DNA of 64,000 nucleotides from Cristatella mucedo. Lineage: Eukaryota; Bryozoa; Phylactolaemata; Cristatellidae. Shown here piece by piece: positions 1 to 34,900 of this stretch (position 1 is the stretch's first letter; every line of letters starts with the position of its first letter). The notes beneath the pieces were generated by a model. That model was given only the letters and a program-made list of their open reading frames with translations, ran no database searches and had not been told where the DNA came from. The translations under genes and the position numbers were made by a program. The DNA lies in assembly GCA_009760855.2 (NCBI GenBank), contig WPIO01000090.1, forward strand, positions 1,137,501 to 1,201,500, in the 5' to 3' direction.

Positions 1-93
1 GAGCGTCTTGGGAGGTATGGGTGCACCTGGCAAATGTAGCAGCGAGTACGTCTCGAAGGCTCGGTCACGAAAAGGCCGAGGCAGTGCAGGTGA

Positions 94-121
94 GTGGATG
101 CCTCGTACCCGAGGCATCCAC
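94..121. repeat. Perfect 12-bp inverted repeat with 4-nt loop
   Basis: GTGGATGCCTCG at 94-105 and its exact complement at 110-121 flank the loop TACC. It lies in the intron downstream of NEMF exon 13. No terminator or RNA family was recognised. Confidence 0.8.
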
Positions 122-223
122 AGCACTTGCCAGAACAATGGGGGGAGAGAGGCGGCGGAGGCAGCAGACCGAGCAAGCGCGGAAAGCAAGGGGGTGCGGG
201 CAGGGACGCAAGCGGCCCAGTAC

Positions 224-22450
<22,227 letters not shown>

Positions 22451-22742
22451 CTTGCGGAATGTAAAAACCGACACCAGGAAAAGCTACAGACTGCACAAGG
22501 TACAAGGTTTTCACTCAGGGGGCTTCCATATTGTGTATACAATGTCAACATCCTGTGTCTGCTTGCGCAAGGTTATGAAAGCTTACTATAATAACGCTAA
22601 CCGTTATTCGTCTAATAAACTAATTTAGATATATTTAATTTCATTTGTACTCTACAGTTCATCTCAATTGAGAAGCAAGAAGTTTTCGGAAACTGCGACC
22701 AGTCGCACGAACAATAAAAAAAAGTGGGACCGGTTAACCGAG
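22451..22742. promoter_or_regulatory. Putative bidirectional promoter of NEMF and the divergent mitochondrial-type gene
   Basis: The two start codons (minus 22450, plus 22743) are 292 bp apart and point away from each other. The interval is AT-rich with no repeat family, and includes an ATAACG...CGTTAT inverted repeat near 22,591-22,607. No TATA box or transcription start can be assigned from sequence alone. This is inferred from layout. Confidence 0.5.
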
Positions 22743-22835
22743 ATGTCCTCGCTCAGCGCGTGCCGGCTCGCCCTTGCTACCTGCCTACGGCCGGTGTGGG
22801 CGTCACGTGCCCGCCAAACCCACTCATTGCCCGAG
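22743..22835 (+). CDS. Unidentified gene, exon 1 (mitochondrial-leader-like)
   Basis: ATG at 22743, 31 codons, donor GAG|GTATCG (phase 0), which matches the next exon. An alternative donor AACAA|GTATCT at 22861 would put the TC microsatellite at the intron start but breaks phase with 24025. Arg-rich, hydroxylated and Ala/Leu-rich, as in mitochondrial presequences. Confidence 0.55.
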
Positions 22836-22862
22836 GTATCGAACGCCAGTCTTGCTAACAAG

Positions 22863-22957
<95 letters not shown>

Positions 22958-25900
22958 ATTACGATTCGCTTCGCCTTGCTTGCAAATAGTCGTCTGCCTG
23001 CTGCCGAGCTCATGTTCGCACCCTGCTGTTGACTAGCAGCACTGCTCGTTTTCACGGGTTTCTGCTTAGCGCCAAGGGGCCCCGTGGACTTTGTGCATGG
23101 TATTTCTAATGTAGCTCACATCCCGCAGCGAGTAGCTCAGTATTTGTGGCTACTGGCACTCCTGAAATCAGTCGCTCGCGGATGTTCGCCTTGAAGACGC
23201 GCTCCTCATCGCGACCACGCGCCCATGCATGCATATTGCAGCTGCGACAGCGTTGGCCCGAGCGCCGCCGTCTAAGCGATAGCTGACCGGCAACATCTCA
23301 TCGGCCTCAACCCACCCCATTCTGTCCGCCGGGTTGCCTGCGGTGGCCGATTCACCTGCAGGCCACTGGTGTCCACTTCCTGCCCAAACCTCCGACTGCC
23401 ACCCTTTGCGATGGAGGCCCCTCAGTCGGAACAGTCTGCGATCGATTCCGCTCGAGTATGCGATGGATTCCGCTCGAGCGTTTTCTCGCCACCGTTGTCT
23501 CGCTAGAGGCAGTGGCTTGCGATCTGTGCAGTGCCTTACGCGTGCCGGCAGCACACGCCTGAGATGCCGAGCCCCTGTCATAAATTGGCACAAATTTTGG
23601 CGTTTAGATTAAGCCCCCCCCCCCCCAGTTACCGTACACCCCGAGTCGGGCTCTCCTGGTCTCAAGCTGCGCATGGATCGTCGGGTTTGACCTTATTCGA
23701 TTGCCAGTTGCCGTAGCAGCATTGTAGGAGCCAGCGGATACCTCCGTTGAATGTCAGAAATTGCTATCCAAGGTGATTTGGTCAGTCTCATCTTCTACGG
23801 ATGGTTTGCTATATCTTGTTGCTGGTCGTCCTGCTAAGGGGATTCGCAGGCTTTACGCTAACTCACTGTCGTGTTAATTCTGTGGATCCTGTGCTGTTGC
23901 TCGATTCACCCCCTCGGAGCTTCGGTTCCTGAAGGACAAGTTGGTGATGTGCAAAGTCGCTTTCCTTCACTCTTTGAGTGTCTGCATGCACTCCAGCTCT
24001 TTGATCTTGGTCTAACTTTTTCAGGAACCAGTGCTAGATCTACCTGCAGCCTTGCCTGGCCACCTGCAGCTGCCTGCTGCCCGGCAGGTGTTCTGTGAGG
24101 ACATTATACGCCGTTATCAGGCGCTGGCTAGCAGGCCTGAACCTCGACGTTGCCCCTATCCACTAGTGTGCGGTCCTATCCTTGGGCGCAGCCACCGAGT
24201 TCTGGGTACCGATCGCTGGATTGCAAGAGACAAAGCGATCTACGTCTTTCGTAAAGGTACAAAAAGCAACAGCCTTCGCCTGCTGAGATTGTAACTGAAT
24301 GTTGAGGCAAATCTTGTTCCTGCGATTGTCGTCTGACGGCATTAGCTGCTCGCCTGTCTCGTGCGCCTGTCTCGTGTGCATGGTCCCACTCATCGCAAAT
24401 GTCACACTCGATCGAACGGTCTCCTGCGATTGAATGCTTTCAACTCCTCCTTACTACCAAATAGTACACATCTGATCATTTTCGGATCCCATTCACTCTG
24501 CAGTGTGTCCTCCTTGGTAGCAAAAATCATCTGGGAAATAATGGTATAACCTCTTGAAATGGATACTGTCTTCAAAAAAGGTATCTTCCTCGACACTTCT
24601 GCCTTCTTCTGACCTGCTCTCACTTTTTTAAGTGATCCAATACAATGCTAGCCACTACTTTGGGTGAATTTGCTTTTCTGACTAGGCACAATGTATGACC
24701 TTGTCCATCTGCGATGTGATATTCTGCAGATTTCAAACTGGCTAGGACTGCTAAACACAAGCTTGAAAAAGCCTACGAAAGATCAAGACTGACTGTCCAT
24801 TGACCGGGAACCGAGGACTGTTGTAGGTGGCACCAATCCATCCTAGCGAATGAAGTCAAAGTCCTGTAAGAACATAGTTGAATTATAGATGTGCAATCCC
24901 AAAATCTAAATGTGGATTATCAATCATCTTGACCGTCGTTCCCAGATCAGCCCCTTTACCTTGTGGCCTTTTCTCGAGAGACATCTCATGGTCTACTGTA
25001 CTCCTAAGATGCCTATATTTTTGCTGCCCTGCATAGCTACCGTTTATGTCCTGAGCTTTAGATTTTTCCCTGCATCCTTCAAAGAGGCTCTTATTGGGCC
25101 ACTAATTATGAAATCGACGGTGGATGATGGCAACTTCAGCAACCTAGCCTCCCTTTTGCGATTCGTATCAGATACTTGAATCAGAAGTAGCAGACCATGT
25201 CAAGTCTTATACCGTATTAAAGCATCAAATCGAGCAAGTTCCAGTCAGATTTTAGAGTTAACCAGTGTACAGGGTCAGCATTGATGCAAGTATATTACGA
25301 CCTTCTCAGAAATGCTTACTTAGATCGATTTGCTCTGCTAGTTCTTTGGATCTCACTGCAGCTTTTGATACCGTTGATCACCAAGACCTTCTCGAGCACA
25401 GACCATCTCATCTGGTCATCACTGGTACTGCACTGCAGTGGTTTTGGTCCTATCTCGGTGAAAGATTTCAGAGCTTGGATTTCAACAGCCAACAGGAGTA
25501 TGGCTAGCCTTGAAATAGGGCCAAGCCCACTTTTTCAAAGTATCCACTCCCTTGCAGCATCATTTGTAATATAAATGTAACGTATCTCCGTCTGTCCGTG
25601 TGTGCTACGCAGGAGAGCTTTGTATAGCGCACTCACAACCTAAGCAGCATTCAGTAGCCAACAGACTTGATTTCACTCAACAAAAAGAAAGTCGGAAACA
25701 TAGCAGAGTCAGGAGAGCAGATGAGGTAGTGAGTATCATGGAAGTAGCAGCTCAGGACGGCTGGTAAGGATGTACTATAGTCGGCAGCTGGAGTAACTGT
25801 CGTTTCGTAAGAATCGTGGAAGTGAGTTCCACAGTCTAGGACCTGCAGAGCTAAAACTTCTGTCGCCTACGGTCATTAAGCAGAAGAATGGAACAGCTAA

Positions 25901-28900
25901 TCTATGGTCCATACAGGACCTGGGGGCACGAAGAGGCTGAAACTGGTGCAGCAGTTTAGCTAGTTATGGAGGAGCCAAAGCGTGACGGGCCTTGTGGGTC
26001 AGCACAAGAACTTTTGCTGACATTCATACTAGATTTGCAACCAACGTTCTCGAATTAAATAGTAATGAAACAACTTAATCGTTAGAGGTAAATCATTTGG
26101 AAACTGAAAAGTCTAACCCTCAAAATGGGTTTGACCAGCTTATTTCTCATTTCTTAGCATGGAGCCTGCGTGTCCTGTTCCAATATGATCTTTCACTAGA
26201 TAACCACTTCAGCTCCTTATTCAATCAAGTCTGCCCAACTTTAGCCGTGTAACATTTTGTAGAGAGGGCTTGCATGGATAAAGATACCACAGCTAGGCTA
26301 TTCATTAAATGTGACGTGCCATCTAGACCTATTTAACTTACTACTCATAGGTCTTCCTGCCTGTCAATTATGCACTAACAGTTAGACCAAAATTCTGCTG
26401 CAATGTTTCTGCCGTGGACCTCTCAACAGCCACATTATACCTTTTCTCACCGACCTACTCTGTCTCCCATTCAAGCAGTGGAGCAACTTAAGGTTCTCTC
26501 ACTCAATTTACGTCCCTTTATTCTCTTGTTCTGAATCATCTGAGATGCCCATAATCAAGCTTTCCAGAATTCCATCTGCTCACTTTCCATCATTCTCTCA
26601 CTCATATCATTTATCTTACCTCAAATCGCTTGCAGCCATGCTGCCAGCTCTTGTGCACTGGTAGCCCGGAACTTGCCACAGATGGACATCTCGACATCCC
26701 CTGACTTGACATTAAAAAAAGAATCCAACGATTTGCCTGCTCGTTACAGCATTTGCTATGTCGTGTGATTATGCATACTGAAATTGTTCAAGTAAGTACT
26801 CATCAGTCGACATGTTTCCTTTCCAGCATGTGTCTTTTGGCTACCGAATGCGTACCGGAGCCACTTGGGCTGTGAGTGCGCTATACAAAACGCATGCGAA
26901 GTCACTTCCATACTGACGATCCCCAGCTGTACTTGTCCTTTAAAACGACAGGGTCAGCTGCAGCGACTGAAAAACTGAATGCTTGCCTTGCAGATATTTG
27001 ATCCTAGATTTCGGCTAATTTTTGTTTACTAAATTATGGTAAATCTGGACTTCTGCTAATTGAACATCCCAGGTTTCTGGTGAACTAGAAATATTTGCTC
27101 TCGTAATTGATGATGCTCTAGTGCAACTGTCATCGTGGTTTTGGAATTTAGGTGCCTCCTTTTATTAATTCCTAATGCTTGAAAGCTTCATAAAAGTAGT
27201 CACTTCCACAGCTAGGCATCACTACGGAGTGTTTAAAGATAAGGAACTGCTTACGATGGCTTCCAAGAAACTAGCTTGCTAGTTCTGTCCAGGCGAGACT
27301 GCTGCAATTCTGTCTTTGCTTGGCTACCGAAAAAAGTCCACGAGCCTCAGCAGCTCGTGGTGAACGTGTCGGCAAGGCTAGTCAAAAAATCCCAGACATT
27401 CTGTCGTGCGTGTCTTTTTTACTGGAGAAACTGCAATGGCTTCCGGTTGATCAACAGGTACAAGCAATTTTCTTAATCACACCCACAAAACCCACCCACC
27501 GTAGCTTGACTCCTTCGTACCTAGCTGGACTGCAGCACCAGTTTCAACCTCATCGTGCCCTCAGGTCCTCTAGGGTCAATTAATTAGCTGTTCCATTTCT
27601 ACGTACAACGATTGCTGGCAACAGAAGCCTGTGCTCTGCAGGTCCTGGACTGTGGAACTCCCTTCCACAATTCTTACGAAACGATATCTACCATCCTTCT
27701 GCCGACTGTGGCACATCCTCACCGGTCGTACTGAGCTTCTACTACCATGCTACTAACTTCCTCGACTTCCCACCTGATTCATCTATGCTTCTCACTTGAT
27801 CTTTGTTGCATGAGATGAAGTCTGTTGGCTATTGTGCACGCGCCGAAAGTTTGGATGGAAATGGGAAACTTTGCAGCAAATAGAGACTGCTTGGTCCTTG
27901 TGGCTTTGTGAAGTTAAGATGGAGATAAATCGCATAACATTATTATTATTATTAAACCTGCTTACTTGTTACGTGCCGAATAGGCACGAGTTTTTTACTT
28001 GCTGCGATGATGCAATCCTGTGCTTGAGATCGTAGGGCCAAGACTGCGCCCGCCGGCTTCGTCGAAGCCTGGCTCGAGATCCAATCGGAACGTCCCCTCG
28101 ACGTCGCATGGGATGAGATGTCCGATGCCAAGGCAAACTTACTTTGCGTTAAGGTATGGCGCTCACAGTCGTTGCTTTTCCGCCGAGGAGCTGCTGATGC
28201 TTTTCCGCCGAGGAACTTCTGATGAGCTACAGTAATAATAATAATAATAATAATGCACTTGATAAAGCGCCCTCAGAGAACTCAGTCTCTCTCTAGGCGC
28301 TTTACATTTGCTGCAAAGGGAAGTGCAATTGAATGGTGAGTAATATCATGCTTGATAAACAAACAACATGAATAACACGGTTAGGGGTGACATGCACAGG
28401 GTCAGCATGCAAATGTGGTTAGTGGCAGTATGCACACTGTCAGCACGCATAAGCACGTGAAGGATGAATCACAGGGACCCACTAAATGCTGTCCTAAGTA
28501 GGTGTGTTTTTAAGTTCTTTTTAAATGTCGTCAAGTCAGGAGATGTTCTTATGCAAGTCGGGAGGGAGTTCCAGGCTTTGGGAGCATACGAACTAAATGC
28601 ACGGTCTCCAAAGGATTTGAGGTTTGTACGAGGTTTTGTAGACTGTTGGATACCGAAAAGCGGGTGGTACGATGCGTGGCCTGGTGGGACAAGCCCAGCG
28701 TGCTGGTACTTGTAAGCAGCCTTGCATAACAGTCGCAGTGGGCTTGCTCTGCGATGATAGTGCATAGCTGGGACGGGTGAAGACGGGACGGTATTGACTC
28801 CCTCTGGCAGCTTCCCTTCCCCAAATGCGGTCCCTAACATGAATTTCGTGCCTATCTAAGACACTTGAACAAGTAATAGCAGACCAACTAAATTGTTACA

Positions 28901-31900
28901 TTGAAACTTCAAACCTAGCAAGTAAATTCCAGTCTGGCTTTAGAGCTAATCACTCCACAGAGTCAGCATTGCTTAGGGTGTGTACGACCTACTCAGGAAT
29001 GCAGACTAACTAGGTAACTTCTCTCTGCTTGTTTTGCTCGATCTTTCAGCAGATTTTGATATGATTAGCAAGTCCTTTTCGAATGCTTCTCATCTTACCT
29101 TGGCATCACTGGCACTTCACTACAATAGCTTAGGTCCTATCTCAGTGGGAGACTCCCGAGCATTGGGATGAACGGACAAAGGTCATTTGAGGAATCTCTG
29201 AAGTACCGAGTGCCTGACGGCTCTGTGCTTGGTCTGCTTCTTTTCACAGTCTATACTCTCCCTCTTGCCGATGTTACCGCCAAGCACAATCTAGGCTTTC
29301 AGTCATGTGCAGATGAAACTCAGTTGTACCTTTGCTTTGATCTCTCCCAGCCCAGCAGCACGTCGAATTCTCTCCAACTTCCTTGCTGCATGTACTGCCG
29401 AAATCCGAGCATGAATGGCAGCCAAATTTCTCAATTTGAATGACAATCAAACTGCCTTTGGGAAAACCAAGTGTGGCTCAGAATGTAAAAAACTAGGAAA
29501 CTCAAAATTGGCTCTGCAAGCATATCTCCTGTACCATCTGCTCAAAATTCGAGGTGTCCTGATCCAAAGTGACTTATCACTAGACGACCACATTAGCTTT
29601 ACAGTCCAGTCTGCCTACTTTCAGCTACCTAATACTACGACAATTTGGGCTTGCTCAGTCAGGAATACCATTTTCAAATTGGTCCATGCATTTGTCATAC
29701 ACAGCCCTTCTTGACATCTGTTACTTACTGCTTGCTGATCTACCGGCCTGTGAAATCAGGCGCTTAACAGTTGTTGCAAAACTCTTCACCTAGGCCTGAT
29801 TATCGTGAACTTGGCCAATAGTCACATCTCACCACTTTTTGCCTAGAATTCATTCCTGTCTGACGTCAGAACTTTCCCTGACAAGATGCCGTTTAAAAAG
29901 AAGCTGAAAAGTCATAATCATAATAATGATTGTAATACACTTGGTAAAACCCTCTCGGAGAACTCGGTCTTTTTCTAGGTGCTTTATGATTGTAATACAC
30001 TTGGTAAAACCCTCTCGGAGAACTCGGTCTTTTTCTAGGTGAATTACATTTGCTGCAAAGGGAAACGCGACTGAATGGTGAGTAATATCATCCTTGATCA
30101 ACAACATGAATAACATGGTTATGGGTGACATGCACAGGGTCAGCATGCAAGTGTGGTTAGTGGCAGCATGCAACAGTGTCAGCACTCATAAGCACATAAA
30201 GGACGAATCACATGGACCCACTAAATGCTGTCATAAATATGTGTGTTTTTAATTTCTTTTTGAATGTAGTCAAGTCAGGGGATGTCGTGACGGAAGTCGG
30301 TAGTGAGTTCCAGGCTTTGGGAGCATATAAACTAAAGGTATGGTCTCCAAAAATTTGAGGTTTATAATAATAATACACTTGATAAAGTACCCTCAGAAAA
30401 CTCAATCTCTTTCTAAGCGCTTTGCATTTGCTGCAAAGGTTTTGTACGAGGTATGGGTAAGCAGCTAGATTTCGAAAAGCGGGTGGTACGATGCTTGGCC
30501 AAGTGGGGCAGTAGATCTGATCGGTAGGCTGAAGCCTAAGAATGAAGGGACCTAAAAGTGAACGACAACACTTTGAAGTCGATCCGTTGATTGACTGGTA
30601 GCCAGTGCAATCCGACTAGAAGTGTTGCGATCTGGCAACTGTGATTCTCATGACAGACAAGCCTAGCTGCAGAGTTTTGCATTAGCTATAAGTGCCTGAT
30701 TGCTCAGGCCGGTAGACCAGCAGAAGTGAGTTACAGAAGTCAAGACGGGATGTCACAAATGCATGGACCAACTTAGATATGGTATCCCTGGCTAAACAAG
30801 CTCGAATTTTAGCAGCATGCTGACACTCTTCATGTTACAACTAACCATGTTTACATGTTGACAATGTGCATGTTACCTCTATCGATATTATGCTTGTTGA
30901 CGTTGTTCACATTACTGCTAACATTTGGTCATGCTTCCTTTGCAACATCTGTGTAGTGCCTAGAAAGAGATTAAGTTATCTGAATGTGCTCTACACATGT
31001 ATAATTATTGTTATACTATTATTGATATCTAAGCAAGCCAGCATTTATGCAATTTTTCTCAGCTGAAACTGGGAAGACTTGCCAGTGGAGCTGATGTCAT
31101 TATCTAGTGTACGTCAAATTGAAACACTCAGTGCAGATGTGAAAGAAAATATTCTGGCTTATTTTGATAGTTAGGATTTCCTATGTCTGAGTCGCACTAT
31201 CCAGTGCAGAGCTAGCACACTGACAGCTATGAGACGCCTCTCTCCTGAGTAGTGTACTTGTCATGTAGTGTGCTGTCATGCAAGCGATGGGGTGCCGGCG
31301 CTGTGGCCGGGTGCACCTGATACCTTGGCAGATATCGTGCACCACAATGCTGCACTGTGATTCGAGGTCATGGTGTTTGCAGGATTGTTAATCGTGTTTT
31401 AGCAAGAGTACATCACTTTGGTCACTCGAGCCAAGAACTCATAAATGCTGCTCTTAAAGCAGGGGTTGTGAACACACAAGCCCGCTACCACGTGTCGGGG
31501 TCGTAATGTATAATGTCCTTCCATCGGTCAGCTCGATGATTTACTGCGCAGCAAGCTCGGTATGTAATGTCGCCACTTCTGTAGGACGTCTGCACGACCG
31601 ATCGTGACCTAGACCTGCTGCGGCTCTACCTAACCAGCGAAGTGTCCACCATTGCTCCGCTCTACTGGTCCACTGAATATTTCAGTCAGTACGGCTGCCA
31701 TTCTTGCTCATGTCTCCTCTGATCGACGCTCGCTCGGGCTTTTTATGCTCCTTTTTTTGCTCGCTGCAAAGACGCGTTCGCCGTGTGTGCTCCATGTTGC
31801 AGAAGCCTGCTCGGAAGCCTACGAGCGCTGGCTGCGCACTCTACTCAGCGCCGCCAGCGCGCTGGCCGCAGCCGGCTCGGCTGGCGCGAGTCGTGCCGCA

Positions 31901-34900
31901 TGCAGAGGAAGCAGCAGGGTGAGCGACAGTCGCCACCTGCCGCACGGTGGCATGCAGCTGCTCCGACAGAGGCACCAGAACAATGTCGGCAGGGTGAGTC
32001 GCTGTGGCCGTCCATTCGCACCGAGTGTGGGCACTGGTAGCGCCTGTGCACTCGGACTCGGGCAGGGCCTAGGAGTGATGCTAGTTGCCGATGCCTTGCA
32101 CGCACGGTGCAGCCAGGGCCCGAGATAGATGAATATGAGCTGATTGAACGACCTCATTTGTATAGCGGCAGATGGGCCTTGAACGGCAATCACCACAACG
32201 CTTGCAGTTACCTATAAAGGATTGCCCACTGCAGGATTTGAACCCGCGACCTCGGTCGAGAAGAGCGAGCGGCGTCATTCACACCCTGAGCTGTCACAAA
32301 AGCACGTGGCTTTCTCCACACCCCCCACCACTAACCGTGCCTTGCATGCAAGTGCGGTGACTAGATGGACGAGCGTTGAGCACTGCCTGCAGGCGAAGCT
32401 CATCGGTCAAGCTAAGCTGTATGAGCTCTTGCCATTCTTTGACAAGTCTTGTTAGCCGTCTAGGTGCTATCAAGCTCTGGCGAAGATGGTTAAATGCATG
32501 AGAGAAATAAGATGCGTCCGTATGCTACTTTCAATGTTTACCTTTGAGCTGCAATTTTTGTCTTTTATTTATTGTTTTCTGTAGTATTACAGCCAGCAGG
32601 CTTTAGGAGAGTTGCGACTCTGGGTGTCCTTTGTTGTTTGATTGTGAAAGTAGCGTTGTAAAGGTCGGCTGATTAAATATCGTTTTTTATGTGGAACCTT
32701 GGCGACTATTGGCAGCAAGCACCAAAAGAATGCCTTCTGCATGACTCGAGCACACGACATCGTGAAGTGCAAGCATCGAAAGCGGCTTGGACTTTGAGTG
32801 TGTTATAAGAAACTCGCCAGCGTAGTAAAACCCGCATAGTTTTTGTGGAGGTACAGACAGAGATACAAGATGCAAGTACCTTACCCCTCGCCTAAGACTG
32901 TCACAGCAAAGGCATGTAATAGCAACAAGTCTCGGATACGGAATCTCACAAAAATATGAGTGTGCTTAGTTAAGAGTAGTAGGGTTAAGGGTGCCACAGC
33001 CAAGTTGGTTCATTTATGTCATCCCATCGAGACTTGTTGAACTCTTTCCTTTTTGGTCACCCTGCTTTGGCGGTAAAATGGCAACAGATCTGGGCAGCGT
33101 TTGCTTCGTTTGTGCATATTGCCATCTTCAGGTCACTGCAATTGTTCATGTTATTATCACTGGTCAGATCATCTGTTTTCTTTCTAGCATATGTGTGAAG
33201 TTGGTTGGAAAATAGCTAGTTCTCAGGAGTGTTACGCAAATGCATTATTATTACCATCATGATTTTCGTTATTATTAGTATTGCTATTATCGCCAAGTCG
33301 CAGTATCTGCCACCGTTGGCAGACAAGGAAAATGATTTCCTTCATTTTGCCCTGGCTGGCCTTCTAGTCTAGTCTTATGTAGGCTGTTTAGGACCTGCTG
33401 TCTTTAAACTATTTAAGGATCAGCCTCACTGGGGAGCTGAGCCTGTTCCAGGGAATTGCTTCGACTAATGTGCATTGTGAGTTTTCAGAGTGCTGAGCCG
33501 AATACACAGTAAGCAGGATAGATAAAGACGGCTGGTACATTGACACCGCCAAATGTGTAGCCACGCCCAGTTGTGCCTAGAACCTATGGACATTTCTGCT
33601 CGACGGGTTAGCCGATGCGAGAGCACTCCTTCGCCGACCATGCCCTCCTTTTCGCAAGGCAGCCAGAGTGGTGTGGGCTTTTCGCGTACACAGGGGGGGC
33701 TGCGCCCAGACGTGCGACAACACACAGATCCTCATCCTTGCAGTAAGACATAAACCGCCGTCCCTGCGATTTGTTTTTGTTTTTGGTGCAGCTGACTTTT
33801 GCTGCTGGTGCTCGTTGAAACGCCTGGATTCGCAGAGCCCTTCTCATGACTGCAACGATGTAATCGGCTTGAATGACTTTCAGATTACATCTTGGCTGGA
33901 CGAAAGCAATGCGTTCAGTGCTGTTCGCATTCAGATGGAAGCCTTTTGTAATGATGTACTGGTGAGCTCACTGGCTGACTGCGCCTTGCTGCTTGCTCAA
34001 CCGTTTTGCTGCCTAGTTGTCTGCTTACTTAGCACTCACCAGAGGCACTCACTGTGTAGAAGATGATAGAAGTAGAAGATGGCTTCACTTTTTATTCTGT
34101 CTATCTAGCATTCTCGAGTTTCCCTTGGTGACTCTTTTGCCGTCGGCTCAAGATCGACATCCAACTGTAGACTTATGTACCTTAATCTGCCCCTACTTAA
34201 TCATCACGAGCTGTATTGGTCCAGCAGTTAGGGTGCTCGCCCCGACCAAGGTCTGGCTGAGGTCGTGGGCTTGAGCTCTGAGGCATATGTAAAGCGCCTG
34301 AATAGAGATCAAGTTCTCTTGTGGCGCTATACAAATAAATTATATATGAATGAGTAAGCACATATCAGTCTGGTTGGATGGTACTTTTACTAGCCGACCA
34401 GACAAGTCTTTCTCCGATGAATTTCTGCTCTACACTCAAACCCCGAGCCAATGTTTGATGTGCTTGTAGTGGCCAGTAACGTGCACGTGCCGACAGAGGC
34501 ATATTGCAGTGAATCCGGCCGAAACTGCACACCACTCTGGCCACCGCAAGTGAAGACCGGCGGCGGCGAAAGAGCTTTAGCTCTGCAGGTCCTAGACTGT
34601 AGAACTCGCTTACACGATTCTTGTGCGACGACAACTACTCTCGTGCTGCCGACTATGACCCATCCTTTTCAGCAGTCCTGAGCTGCTACTTCCACTTCCA
34701 TGCTACTTACTACCTCAACTGCTTTCCTGACTCTGCTATGCTTCCCACTTTCTCTTTGTTGCGTGAGATGAAGTCTGTTGGCTACCGAATGCATATCGAA
34801 AACCGCTTAGGCTGTGAGTGCACTATACAAAGCTCTCCTTCGTAACGCCCGCAAAGTCTTTGTGGAGTTACAGACAGAGATAAATTACATATGGCTGAAG

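Noticed and set aside
24361-24623. Short ORFs on both strands after exon 2 of the unidentified gene
   Set aside because: No splice-site support and no conserved composition; AT-rich intronic sequence.
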